Part shown: positions 50,001 through 62,000 of the stretch, one piece after another
Layout: every line of letters starts with the position of its first letter
Position numbering within the stretch: the stretch's first letter is position 1
Assembly: GCA_902702965.1 (NCBI GenBank)
Contig: CACRXP010000088.1
Coordinates: 790,427 to 854,426, forward strand
Length of the DNA: 64,000 nt
From: Spirometra erinaceieuropaei
Lineage: Eukaryota > Platyhelminthes > Cestoda > Diphyllobothriidea > Diphyllobothriidae
Direction: 5' to 3'
Notes under the pieces: model-generated
Database searches by the model: none
The model's input: only the letters and a program-made list of their open reading frames with translations
What the model was told of the DNA's origin: nothing
Position numbers and translations under genes: made by a program

Positions 50001-53000
50001 TTTTCTCAAGTAATCATTACTCTTACGACAGAGACGTAGCGAGTAAAAATCGTTTCCGTGTCGCAGTTTTTAAAGGGTCCTATTAAAGAACTCTTAGCAC
50101 ATTACTAACTAAATTTCTGCCCAGCAGACGTCAAAAATACTTCCTGTACTTCCGTTCACCGGGCGGCCTAAGAGGAGTTTCAGACGATTTCAGCATATGG
50201 AACAAATTGAGGTTTAACATCAGACTTGTGCTGAACTCAGGCGACATGTTTCATGTCTGATGATTGACGGCACTCTGGATTATCGTTGCGCTCGGATGAT
50301 TTATTAGACACGGCACTGGACATTTGTCCGGTTAAAATAAAAATTAAGGCTCTGCGTGGTTAAGTGTTCCGTTTATACATTGTCAGAAGAAATTTCCTAT
50401 CATTCTTTCATCGGATCACCAAAATCCATCTCGTTGATAGGGGAGACATTTTGACAAACTTGCAAACCAAAGTGCATTATAATGCGTATAAGATGTTGGC
50501 GCGTTTATCGAACATCAGTGAAAATTTGCCACACCCCTCTCGTAATAATCCACCGAAGTCCACTTTCATACTCTAGGGAGGAAATTTTAAAAATACCAAT
50601 AAATCGAAGCGCTCAAAAAACATAAACGTATCATCAGCTGCTAGCTGAATGCTGTAAATCCCTAACGATATATTTCCTAACTCTTTAAGTAGTTTGAAAC
50701 CTTTCTTGTTAATCTTTTAAGGCAATGCAGTAATCGGCATTTTGGGTGGACTGGGCGGACTTGGTACGTGTTGCAATATTTACAAGTGATGTTTTGCAAT
50801 AAATTTGAAATTTTCACTGTCAACTGTGCTCTGGCCATGCTAAGTGAATTGTTTGCTTTTCGTTCATCATATAATCCTGCACATCTTGTGATTTACTTAA
50901 AGTAAAAGATACGGTTGCAGTGCATGCCATCGAATTTAATTTCTCTTCTCACGCCTACATCGTTTGGAGTCTCAAAACTTTTTGATTATTAAGACTAAAC
51001 TGCACAAAACGTATTTATACCTGTGGAGAAACCGCTACTTCTAAATGTAATGAAAACAAACACCGGAGCACATCGAAGCACGGTGAGGCGTCGTGCATAG
51101 CGGCAAATTGTACAACTCAAGGCATCACATAACAATTTTGTATCTTTGACAATATGATTCAACCAGTTTAAGCACAAATTCCCCATTTCTCTGAAGGTCG
51201 TATTATGAAATGTACTGATGATTACTTATTCGAATAACTATGACGGCATTTATTATTTCCGCAGCAGCGCATTTTGCGTAGGATGAGATATTTGGGGTTG
51301 GCTCAAACATGTCTTCGTTTGCTACACATACTAGTTCATTTCGGATCAATTTTAAAACTATCCCAGTGAATAGCATATTGCAAACTCTACGAATTTGGCC
51401 AATGTCCATGAAACTTGATTAACCAGCAGCGAGGCTGTGCATTTTTATCAAATACGGTATAAAAAAAGAAAAAACCTCCCAACAGGCTCATGGTAAAACG
51501 TCGATATCAGCATCCGCTACGAGTGTGCTAAGGAATTGCACAAGTGGTAAAGGCCAATAGTCAAAATATGTGTCTATTAGTCTCCTCGTTGTTAGTGTCC
51601 TCAAGGCAAATGGCGACAAACACAATTTATCATACTACTTTAATGTTTTCTTGAATAGCTGGAGTAGGAGGCAAAGAAGAAGAAGGAAACGGAGGGGGAG
51701 GAGGAATTGTTGTTGACCTACTACCAACAGGTAAGGGGTGATGATCTTTTTAAGTTTTTACAAGTACATCGCTTTTATTAACATCCATTTTAACATGTCT
51801 GGTCGCTTTGGAAACACTTTTAAAAATCTGATCAGGGGTTGATTTTTTCTGGTCTGGTTATTCAAAGTCCGAAAACACGAACAAATATTAATCGATTATT
51901 GGCATTTTCCTTTGTCTCAGAAACTGAATGCTAATTTCCCTAACCTTTGTTGATACCGATGTATAACAATTAACAATGCTCGTACTTCCCAATATCTTTC
52001 ATAAAATACTTAGATTTGTTTTTGACAAAATATAATAAGTCCACGAACACCAGGGCAACCAACGCGGTTATATCGATGGAATTCGAAACAATTAGCCGCA
52101 AGAGCAAGAATTGAGGGTGACTAAATATCTAGCTCGAACTGGCAAATTCTGTCCAACAAAATGGGGTAGACAAGCAAATAAAGTCAATTGTACGCCAAAT
52201 AAAGACCTTGTTTGTATGTTCGTAGCTAAGGTGATTAGATAGTTGGGTGCACTCAGGCGTTGTCCTTGGTGTCTTTGAGATGTATCCCGTAGCTGTCGGT
52301 GATAGGTTCATATGCGTTTTAATTCATTGCAACAATAACCGTCCCATAATCTTGTTCTCGATAACAACTTCATAACTATGGCAATTAAAAAAGCAATTTC
52401 CCTTGCGGCACGCGATGCCGTAACTACCAACTAGAAGACAAAAACCTCAACATATTCTTCTGTGATTTTTATAGGCACAGACGCGTAGAAATAAAAACAT
52501 TGTGGAAATGCGAGTTTTAGTTTCAAGAGTCACAATTTGTCACCTGTGTATTCGTTAAGGGTGCTAGTAAATGAACAAACGTTTTCCATTTTGTGAATAT
52601 TAACATGGGAATTTCGGAAAGCAGCAATTTATATTAACGCTGGTGTAAAAAAATTAATGTCTAACATGCCTCATATTGTCATTTCTGCAGCAAATTTTCC
52701 TCTTCTGTTATTTTGTTTGCCATCACTCCCACCCTACCAATGAGTCTCTATTTGACGCTTTATTCTTTTCGGTGATTGTATCTTAGTTAACTCTTAATTA
52801 CGCGGTTCAAACGACAGCAAATGTGCCTGGTAGCCCGCTTTACGGACGAAATCGTGTCTTGCCCTGTATACGCTAGTGACGGGCATATTGGCCGAAAAAA
52901 TATTTCATGGTCCTCATGATATCCTTATCAGAATAAACGGAACACACGTCCTTTTCTGGCCGACCCATTCGAATTTTAACCGGACGTTTATGCATGTGCC

Positions 53001-56000
53001 CTACAATTTGTCGTTATGACAGAAATGACAGTTCTGCTTAATGCATCAACTCTTTTTCATCAGAGATTTTTATTGTATCGCTTGTAGAAACAAGTACAGA
53101 ACAAACAAGTAAGTCATTGGTCAGACTCGTTTACTGCCTTGTGGGCAGTGTTTAAGTGTTACTGCGAAGTCTCCAGGACTGGCTGTATATTATGTATGAG
53201 ACGTATATACCCTATATATGCATAATGTATATTACCCTGTATGGTGTATATATATATATATCCATTCGGCACCTCGTTAAGGCAGTTGTGATTATGTTTG
53301 GACATTATACATCATAACTGCAGGAAGTAAGTAGACGAAAATATACTGCTTGGTATAAAATTAAAGGGTAGAACAAATATCGCAAACATATGGCACTTAA
53401 ATGTTATTTGTTAATTTGTTTGAATTAACTGTTACCTAACGTTACTGTAAACAGCATGACCAAAGCCTTTCTTCTTATAGCACCGGCACTAACTACGAAA
53501 TTAGGGGAGCAACCCAAACAAACAGCAAATACGTCCTCAGGTAGGGTCTACAATCTATTTATGCAAGTATATTTTCTGTGAAAACTATTTCAAATCCACT
53601 TTTTTGCTCCCATGACGATGGGGGAGCACAAATTGCTGACTCCGACATCCTGAGCAGTTTATTTATCAATTCTAACCCCTCACAGCGCAGAGTGATTTGA
53701 TGCCGCAAAAGGTTATTCGAAAAATCAAATATGAACTCATTTGGTGAATAACAAAATTGTGTCAAGGTTCATTTTGCGCGAACGTCTCACTTAGTACAAT
53801 AATGGTCGGTAGAATGAGGAGCAGATGCCCCGTTCTAACATCGTGGATTAATTATGTGTTAATATATGCTTTTGAATGATCGTGTACAGAAGGCCTCTCG
53901 CAGGTCAATTCCTGAGTTTATTTTAATATTTATGACTAAGGCTGAAAATTAAACTTTACGTTGCCTGTGCCTTGTTGAGGATGCGACTGATGTGGAAAAA
54001 AGGGATGCCCATCAAAATGCCAACGCAAATCATTATTTTAAGATTAATTATTAAGGCTGAAAATTAAACGCTTTGTTGTATGCGCCTTGTTGAGGAGGTG
54101 GACGATTTGGTAAACAGAAATTATCACGAAAATGCTGACGCAAAATATTTATCTACTCTCCTAAATTGGTTCGAAATACACGGACTAATAATTCTAAAAC
54201 GTCACTGAGATACATCCTGTTGGTGATGCTCAAACTAAACAAGGCGATATCTCAAAAAATCGACAAAAGCACGTTGTGGACAAAGCCGGCTTCGGGCGGG
54301 GCCTCGTAACTCATAGAACGTTCGTTGTATTAAACTCCTGCCGTTGCTCTCATAGGCTAAAATTCAACTTATCCCGTCGAGATTTATAAGTGCTTGGACG
54401 ACTCTATTATTCAAATCTGCTAGAAAGCACAAAGAAATATTCAAATGCGAAATGTGTCTGCACAAGTAAATGACCAGATAGCTGACACTGCAAGTAATCT
54501 GATTTAGGCAAACTTGTCAATGAGCAATTAACAAATTGGATGTATTCTTAGACAGGATCCCTCTAAAGCAAGTTAATTAGCTGCTTATTTTCCGCAGCAC
54601 CGGTAATGACCACACTGACTGAGAATGGAGCCGGCTCAACCGAAAACGGGTCCTCGGGTATGCCTTCTACATCACAATTGCAAACATTTCCCCTGTTTTA
54701 ACAAACAATTCTTAATGATGTCTTCATCCGCGCTCTGTGTGCCTGATGACATTAACACGGGTAGACTGACGGTTAATGTCGGTGATAGTAATGTCAGCAT
54801 AAATACAAATTCCCTGATCAAAAACCGGTGCATTGATGATAAAGAGGCATGGAAGTAGATCGCTATGCTTCCCAAATATTTACTTCTGAACCGTCATTAT
54901 TAAAGGATATCACGCCAGTGAAGCCGCATTTGTGTGCATCAACAGATGTTATACGCGGGCAAATGGCAACCTCAGACAACCTAAACCTACACATTGTCGT
55001 TTGCAGTTGTTCTCAGCAAAAAGCCTCTTTCGGTCTTTTATTTACGACTGTGTCCGACTTGCCAGTGAATGTTCTCATATGACAGTTTTATTCATTTGCG
55101 ACCAGTGTGTATTCAGATACGTCAAATTATTCAGTACAAGTGACAGCAAACCAGACGAAAGAAGTGGGCTTGGGAGGCCGCTGTAGAATCATTACCTGCC
55201 TTGCAACTGCCAGGGAAGGCCATATAGTTTCAATTAATACATTTTATTTTTCTCAAAAATTACATCGCAAAAAGCGGACACATCATTTTCAGAGTTGTGA
55301 AAATTCCCATAGCAGTAATCAGAAGACGAGGTGGCGAGCATACGTAGCTTTCGATAAATTCTCGTCGGGCCAGTACAGTTATATAGAAACGGGGTCGAAG
55401 TCAAACATGTCAGCGATAAGAGAAGTCGATAAAAGTACTCCTTAAAACAAAGGCGGGGTGTGGGACTGTGGGGGAGGGGGTGGGCGTGGGGGTAATAGCA
55501 GTCATTGTCAGGGCCGGGGTGGGAGCGGAAGTGCGCGGGGTGAGTTGCACCGGTAGTCAGCCTTCGACCACTGTAGGTGCGGAGCCTGAACGTGGTTCTT
55601 CTGTGCGCATAAGGCTGGCTTTCGTAACCTAATGGCGGCCGCTTCCGCTGTCGCTAACAGGCGCTGGCCTAGTAGCCTACAGTAGCTCGGTGGGACCTTA
55701 TAAATCACGCAAAAAGCTTCGTTGGGGTCCACACGATATCCGGAATCGACCACATGCGCGAGAATGGCGCTGCTTATACTCCTCGTTTCGCCTTTTCCCA
55801 GCCATGCCGGGAGGTGTTCGCGTATTCTTTTGGATAAGCGCCGACTAAAATTTTAAACGCCTTTTTATAAATCTGCCCTATACTTTGTGTTCATGACTGA
55901 AATCAACAGCGAATGATATTTTTACATTAATTTGGGAGGCAAATGGTGTAAATAACTGCACACCGGTTTATTAGAATCTCTATTTTTGCAGCATCGACAA

Positions 56001-59000
56001 CACATACGGCGATTGAAGAGGAATCCACGACAACAGCAAATGAATACTCAAGTAGGTTCTACACTCTACCTATGCAAATATATTTTTGTACGAAAACATC
56101 CAAATAATATTTTTGTCTCAAGGAGGATGAAGGAGCATAAGAAGCCAACCTGGAATGCCCTTATCTGTTGATTTATGAAACATAATACGTCATAGAGTAG
56201 AGTGATTTTATGCGGAAAAAAGGGATGCTGAAAATTCGCAATGGGGACACGTTTTGCTTGGTGGCAAAATTACGTCAGGATGCAATTAGTGCAAATACCT
56301 CTTTTTCGCCGAGATGGTAGGCAGTGGGAGGTGCATGTGTCCCCGTTCTAATAGGTGGAATATTTATGTTGTTGAGCGATATATATCAAATATTTCTGGT
56401 AGGCCGATTCCTGCGTTTGCTTTGATATTTATGATTAATGAGGAAAATTAAACACCACGTTGTCCGGTCCGTGTTGACAAGTTGACTAATGTGGTAAACA
56501 GAAATTATCATGTGAATGCCAGCACAAACCACAAAACGTCCCTCTTATCGTGGTTCAGAATAAACAGACTAATAAGTCTGAAGCAGCGCTGTGATAGACT
56601 TCATGATGTATGCTCAAAGTACGAGAAAACACATTGTCAAAAATCGCCGAAAACACACAGTCGAGGAAGGCGTAACGTGGGGGCCAAAGTCGATTTCCAG
56701 TGAGGCCTCGTAGCTCAGGTGGTTAATGCGTTGGTTGTACTGAGGTACTATTTTTGCTCTCACGATTCAAAATTTCTCCGATGCCGCAGATTTTTATAAC
56801 GATGGCTTAGAACATGTAAGCAAATATGCTTAAAACACAAGGTAATATTCAACAGTCGGAAGTTACGACATCATGCGAGTTTACTGAAATTGCCAGCATT
56901 TTGACTGATGTGGATTTGGGAAAGCGTATTGATCATGTTCAGGGAAACTGTCAAGTATGATGCTTCTAATGTGAGGTAATTAGCAGCTTATTTTCCGCAG
57001 CACCAACAATGACCACGTTGGCTGAGGATGGAGCCGGATCAACCGCAAACGCGTCCTCAGGTATGCTCCCTTCATCATATCTGCAAACACCTTTCCTGCT
57101 TAAACAAACAACTCCAAGTAACGTCTTCATGCGCGCTCAGTTTGTCTGACGACAAGAGTGGGGATAGGCCGAAGGTTATCGTCGGGAGATGTTAATGTCA
57201 ACATAAATACAATTTTCCTGAACAGGAGCCCTTGCGGAACCCAGCGCTTTGGTGATAAAGAGGCACGGAATGATAAGTCGATGATTTGAAGCAGAATTAT
57301 AGCACGCCGCATAAGGCTTTCAGGATGCCGTACTGACGGAACAAAAACAAGGACACCGAGATGGCAAACCAAAAGTCCTACACTTAGCAAGTCTAACCCC
57401 TATTATTCCTGATAACAAAGTTTTCTACTTGTTGGACCAGACCGAAGGTCAGATTGGTGTGTGGTTCTCATTCACTGGGATGAACGGAATTCACGAGATC
57501 TCATCACTGCTGCCGGACATGCATGCAGCGGCACAGGCCGCAATCGATGAGCCCAAACGCATCATCACTGACTCCTCAGAATCGGGCATTCGGATGATGG
57601 CTGGGAGGGTGATGAAATGGGGTGAGGAGCGCGAGGCGCGACGCTGGATACCGTGTCCTCGTGGCACATCGGGGCATAGCTCACTGCACGAGAGATAACA
57701 CGCATGAATCTATGTCGGCCCGCTGACAGGTGTTACGTAAAATTTTGCCAAAGGACAGCATATCTTACTGCCTCGCAAGCTGCAGTAGACGCCTCACATT
57801 CTGTCGATTATGACATTTCCGTGCAGGTAGTTTGCGTCATGCATGCGCGTAGCCTTGTCAGCCACAGCTCAAACGGCCGCCTTCATGCGACTTGACAGTG
57901 TCATGACATCGAAGTAAAGTGGTTGACGGGATGGTAGAGTGCGATAGGGACGTCAAAAGCTGAAGCATCTGTTATGATCCCGAAGAAACGTGGGATAGGA
58001 AGAGAGACGGTTCGGAGGACATGCACATTATTGGCAACTTGCGGACACGAGAGGTGATAAGTCGTCAGAAGGATGCGCTATTTCTATTGGCTCCTGTGCG
58101 TTATGGAACATTCCGCCCAATGACGTGCCAGCCGTTGAGGGCGTTCTAGAATGTTCCTGCCGTGGGCGTGCTGGTCGCTGATTGGCCACTGCGTGTGCGA
58201 TAGAACCCACCCCCCTCCGCGCGACAACATCTGGAATGTTCGACCAGCCATCGATTGGGCCGAACACGTGAGCAAAGCCACCACACGTGCTTGGCGCTGC
58301 AATGCACGCCGGTCGGCCGTCAAACTTCACGCGTGTCTCACGCCGCTGGCATGGTCCCCCTGTTCAGCGCCTTGGGCCGTGGCTGCACTCTCCATAACAG
58401 CATTACTAAGCATTAGTCGCTGCTAACGTGCCCATTCCGTGGAGTGCGCACATGTGGTTGTCTTCCAACATGCCTGACCTCAGGCACTGCAAGCTGAAAC
58501 CCCACTTTCATATTCATTTGTCATTAGCCCATCCAACTAAGAAACGGGCTTTTAGAAATCTACCCTATACTTTGTCGTAATGACTGAAATCAACAGTCCC
58601 GCTTGCGGATAAACTCCTTCTCAACAGAAACCTTAATTGTGTTGTCGATTGTAGAAACAAGTACAGAACCAGCCGGTAAGTCATTTTTTCCGTCGTGTTT
58701 CACCCAGAATCCACCAGATGACTACCAGTCTCACGTAATTCATAGAGATTTTGGGCGGGTAACTTGACCCAAATGTGATTAATTTCGAGTCGTCCGGCGG
58801 GGCCTCGTAGCTCAATTAGGTAGAGCGTTGGCTGTACTAAAGCCTTCCCATTACTGCGTGGGTTCGAATCCCAACGCGGCGCCGAGTTTTTCACAGATTG
58901 ATCCTTATGAATTATTGAAAATCTGCCAAAATATTTATGTATATGTATTATAATTTGCATCATATTATGTGTATATTTGGATAATATATCTGTAACTAGA

Positions 59001-62000
59001 AAGGGGATGACAGACTGTAGGTGGCAGATTGTTGCAGCACTGTTTCGGGCTTGTTGGCCTTCATTTAGCCAATCATCACCTAGATCACCAGCTGGGAACA
59101 GAAACACAAACATGCGCCCATACATCTGGCGAAGCTAGTCCACCAGTGGGATCTACTAGATGGGTGAGAAGCAATTAATCGAAGCGAAGTTCATCAGTGC
59201 ATCGTCATCTGCCATCAATCTCATATTGGGAGTCAAATTAAGGCTAATGTGAAGAGGTTGTCAATAGGTTGGATATTCTAATTCATATCTGCAAGAAAGA
59301 GGTAGACCCAAATACAGGTTAACATATGCTAAAAGGTTAGGGTTAAAATTCCAGTTGGTTTGGTCAACTTAATTGATAAGGGCAGGGGAAATTGCATGTA
59401 TTTTAATTTATGGGTAATTGAATGTTGTTGGTTCAACTGATGGATAGGCTCTTAGTCCAGAAAACGATGGCAAGCCTTCTGAAAAACACGTAGGAACTGT
59501 GCGAAGGCCCCCCTACAGCTGGCCAGATAGACTGATAACCAGTAACTAGAGCACACCGAAATTTAACCAACAGGAAAATAATTTCAAGGTCAGGCCGATA
59601 TCAAAGTTCTTTAATTGCCATGAAGGTCATATTATTCATGCCCCCAAAAACTACCAAACTGCAAACCTCAATTTTTATATTGTACATATCGTTATTTTTT
59701 AAAACTTTTGTTATTATTTTCCCTTAGAACTGAGGTTTTTTTTAACTTAAAACAAACTCTCCATTCGCGCTCTTTTGGCTAACCAGACACCCGAAACAAA
59801 TGAAATCAAAATGCAGTTGAAATTGGGGAGTTTGTTTTAGGTTTTTTTCCTGAGTTCAAAGGGGACTGACAGTGCCCAAGGGGCGCTACAATAAACCTAT
59901 TCTATTCTATTCTATTTATTTTGGGCGCCAAATGGTTAAAATTACTGTAAACCGGTTAATTAGAATCCATGTATTTTCAGCACCGACATCAAACACGGCG
60001 ACTGAGGAGGAATCCATGACAACAGCAAATGAGTCCTCAAGTAGGTTCTACATTCTACCTATGCAAATATGTTTTTGTACGATAACATCCAAATCACATT
60101 TTGTCTCGATGACGATGGAGGAGCGTAAAGTGCCGACTTTGAATACCCTCAACAGTTGATTTATCAGACCTAATATCCCATTGAGTAGAGTCCTTTGATT
60201 TTGCAAAAATAATGCTGAAAATTCGCAATGAGAACACGCTTGGTTTGATGGCGAATTACGTCAGCGTGCATTGAGTGTAAACACCTAAGTTGGTGCCGAG
60301 ATGATAGGTAGGAGGAGGTGTATGCGCCCTCGTTATAATACGTGGAATACTTACGTTGGTGAGCCATAGTATACTGAGTATTTCTGGTAGGCCAATTCCT
60401 GCGTATACTTTGAGATTTATGATTAAGGCGGAAAATTGAACACCACGTTGTACTATCCGAGATGAGGAGGTGACTGATGTAGTAAAAAGAAGTTATCAAG
60501 TGAATGCCAACGCATAACCTAAATCTCCCCTCTTAGCCTGGTTCAGAATACACGGACTAATAAATCTGAAGCACCGCCGTGTTAGACCTCATGAAGTATG
60601 CTCAGAGTACGAGAAAAAAATTTTCTCAAAAAACGACGAAAACACATAGCCGAGGAAGATGTAACGCAGGAGCCAAAGTCGATTTCCAGGGAGGCCTCGT
60701 AGCTCAGGTGGTTAGTGCGTTGGTTGTACTGAGGCATTATTGTTGCTCTCATGGTTTAGAATTCCCCCGATGCCGCAACCCTTTATATAGATTGTTTAGA
60801 ACAATTATGCAAGTGTGCTCAACACACAAGGTAATATACTCGAACTATGCAAATATGTTTTTTTACGAAAACATCCAAAATCACATTTTTGTCTCGATGA
60901 CGATGGAGGAGCATAAACTGCCGACTTTGAATACCCTCATCAGTTGACTTATCAAATCTACTTCGCCATAGATAAGAGTGATTTGATGACGCAAAAATGA
61001 GGCTGAAGATTAGCAATGGGAACACGCTTGGTTTGATGGCGAAATGACGTCAGCGTGCTTTGAGTGCAAACACATTAGTAGGTGTCGAGTTGGTAGGAAG
61101 AAGGAGGTGCATGTGTCCCCGTTTAAATAGGTGGAATACCTATGTTGTTGAGCGATAGCATGTTGAATATTTCTGGAAGGCCAAGTCCTGCGTTTCTATC
61201 GAGATTTACGGTTAAGGCAGAAAATTAGACGGCACGTTGTTTGGGCCGTACTGAGGAGGTGATTGATATAGAAAACAGAAATTTTCATGTAAATGCCAAG
61301 CAAAACCTAAATCTCCTCTCTTTGCCTGGTTGAGAATACACGGACGGTAAGGATCGGGTTAAGGCACCCAAACATCTGTGGCATGCAGACAGTACCTACT
61401 TATTGAAGTGGATTTAGGTCCGACACGATCATTTCGGCCTGGTGTTTCGCCGTACAAGGTTGGGTCGTCTGTTGTAGACGGTCTGGTGCATTATCTACAA
61501 TGACTTCAGCCCAGATAGTTGAGAAACCATCGTTGTAGACACTCATTGTTTATTTTTTAATTGTCCTGCTTCATTTTGGCTGCTACATGTCAATGCATTT
61601 AAACTTTTCTGACCGAAAACAAATTTGGCAATTATCTGTAATTGTTTTGCCCTTTCTCTATGCATACATAGACCCCGCCCGTAAAATCCCTATTATCGCA
61701 TTTCCCGTAAGACAGGCAACTTTGGCTGGTCGTGTGTGTTGGGGGCCTTCTCCCGATCGTCGCCACACGGACTAATAATTCTGAAACATGCTGTGATAGA
61801 CCTCATTAAGTATGTTCAAAGTACGAGAAACAATATTGTCAAAAATCGACGAAAACACATAGCCGTGGAAGACGTAACGCAGGGGTCAAAGTCGGTTTCC
61901 AGTGAGGCCTCGTACCTCAGGTGGTTAGTGAGTTGGTTGTACTGAGGCCTTATTGTAGCTCTCATGGTTGAGAATTCCTTCGATGACGCAACCCTTTATA

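Noticed and set aside
57429..57698. 89-codon frame as a protein gene
   Set aside because: The duplicated copy near 63130-63420 is frameshifted and stopped, so the frame is not conserved.
58798..58883. Functional tRNA gene
   Set aside because: A and B boxes are good but the acceptor ends do not pair and the variable region is odd; copies elsewhere are SINE-like.
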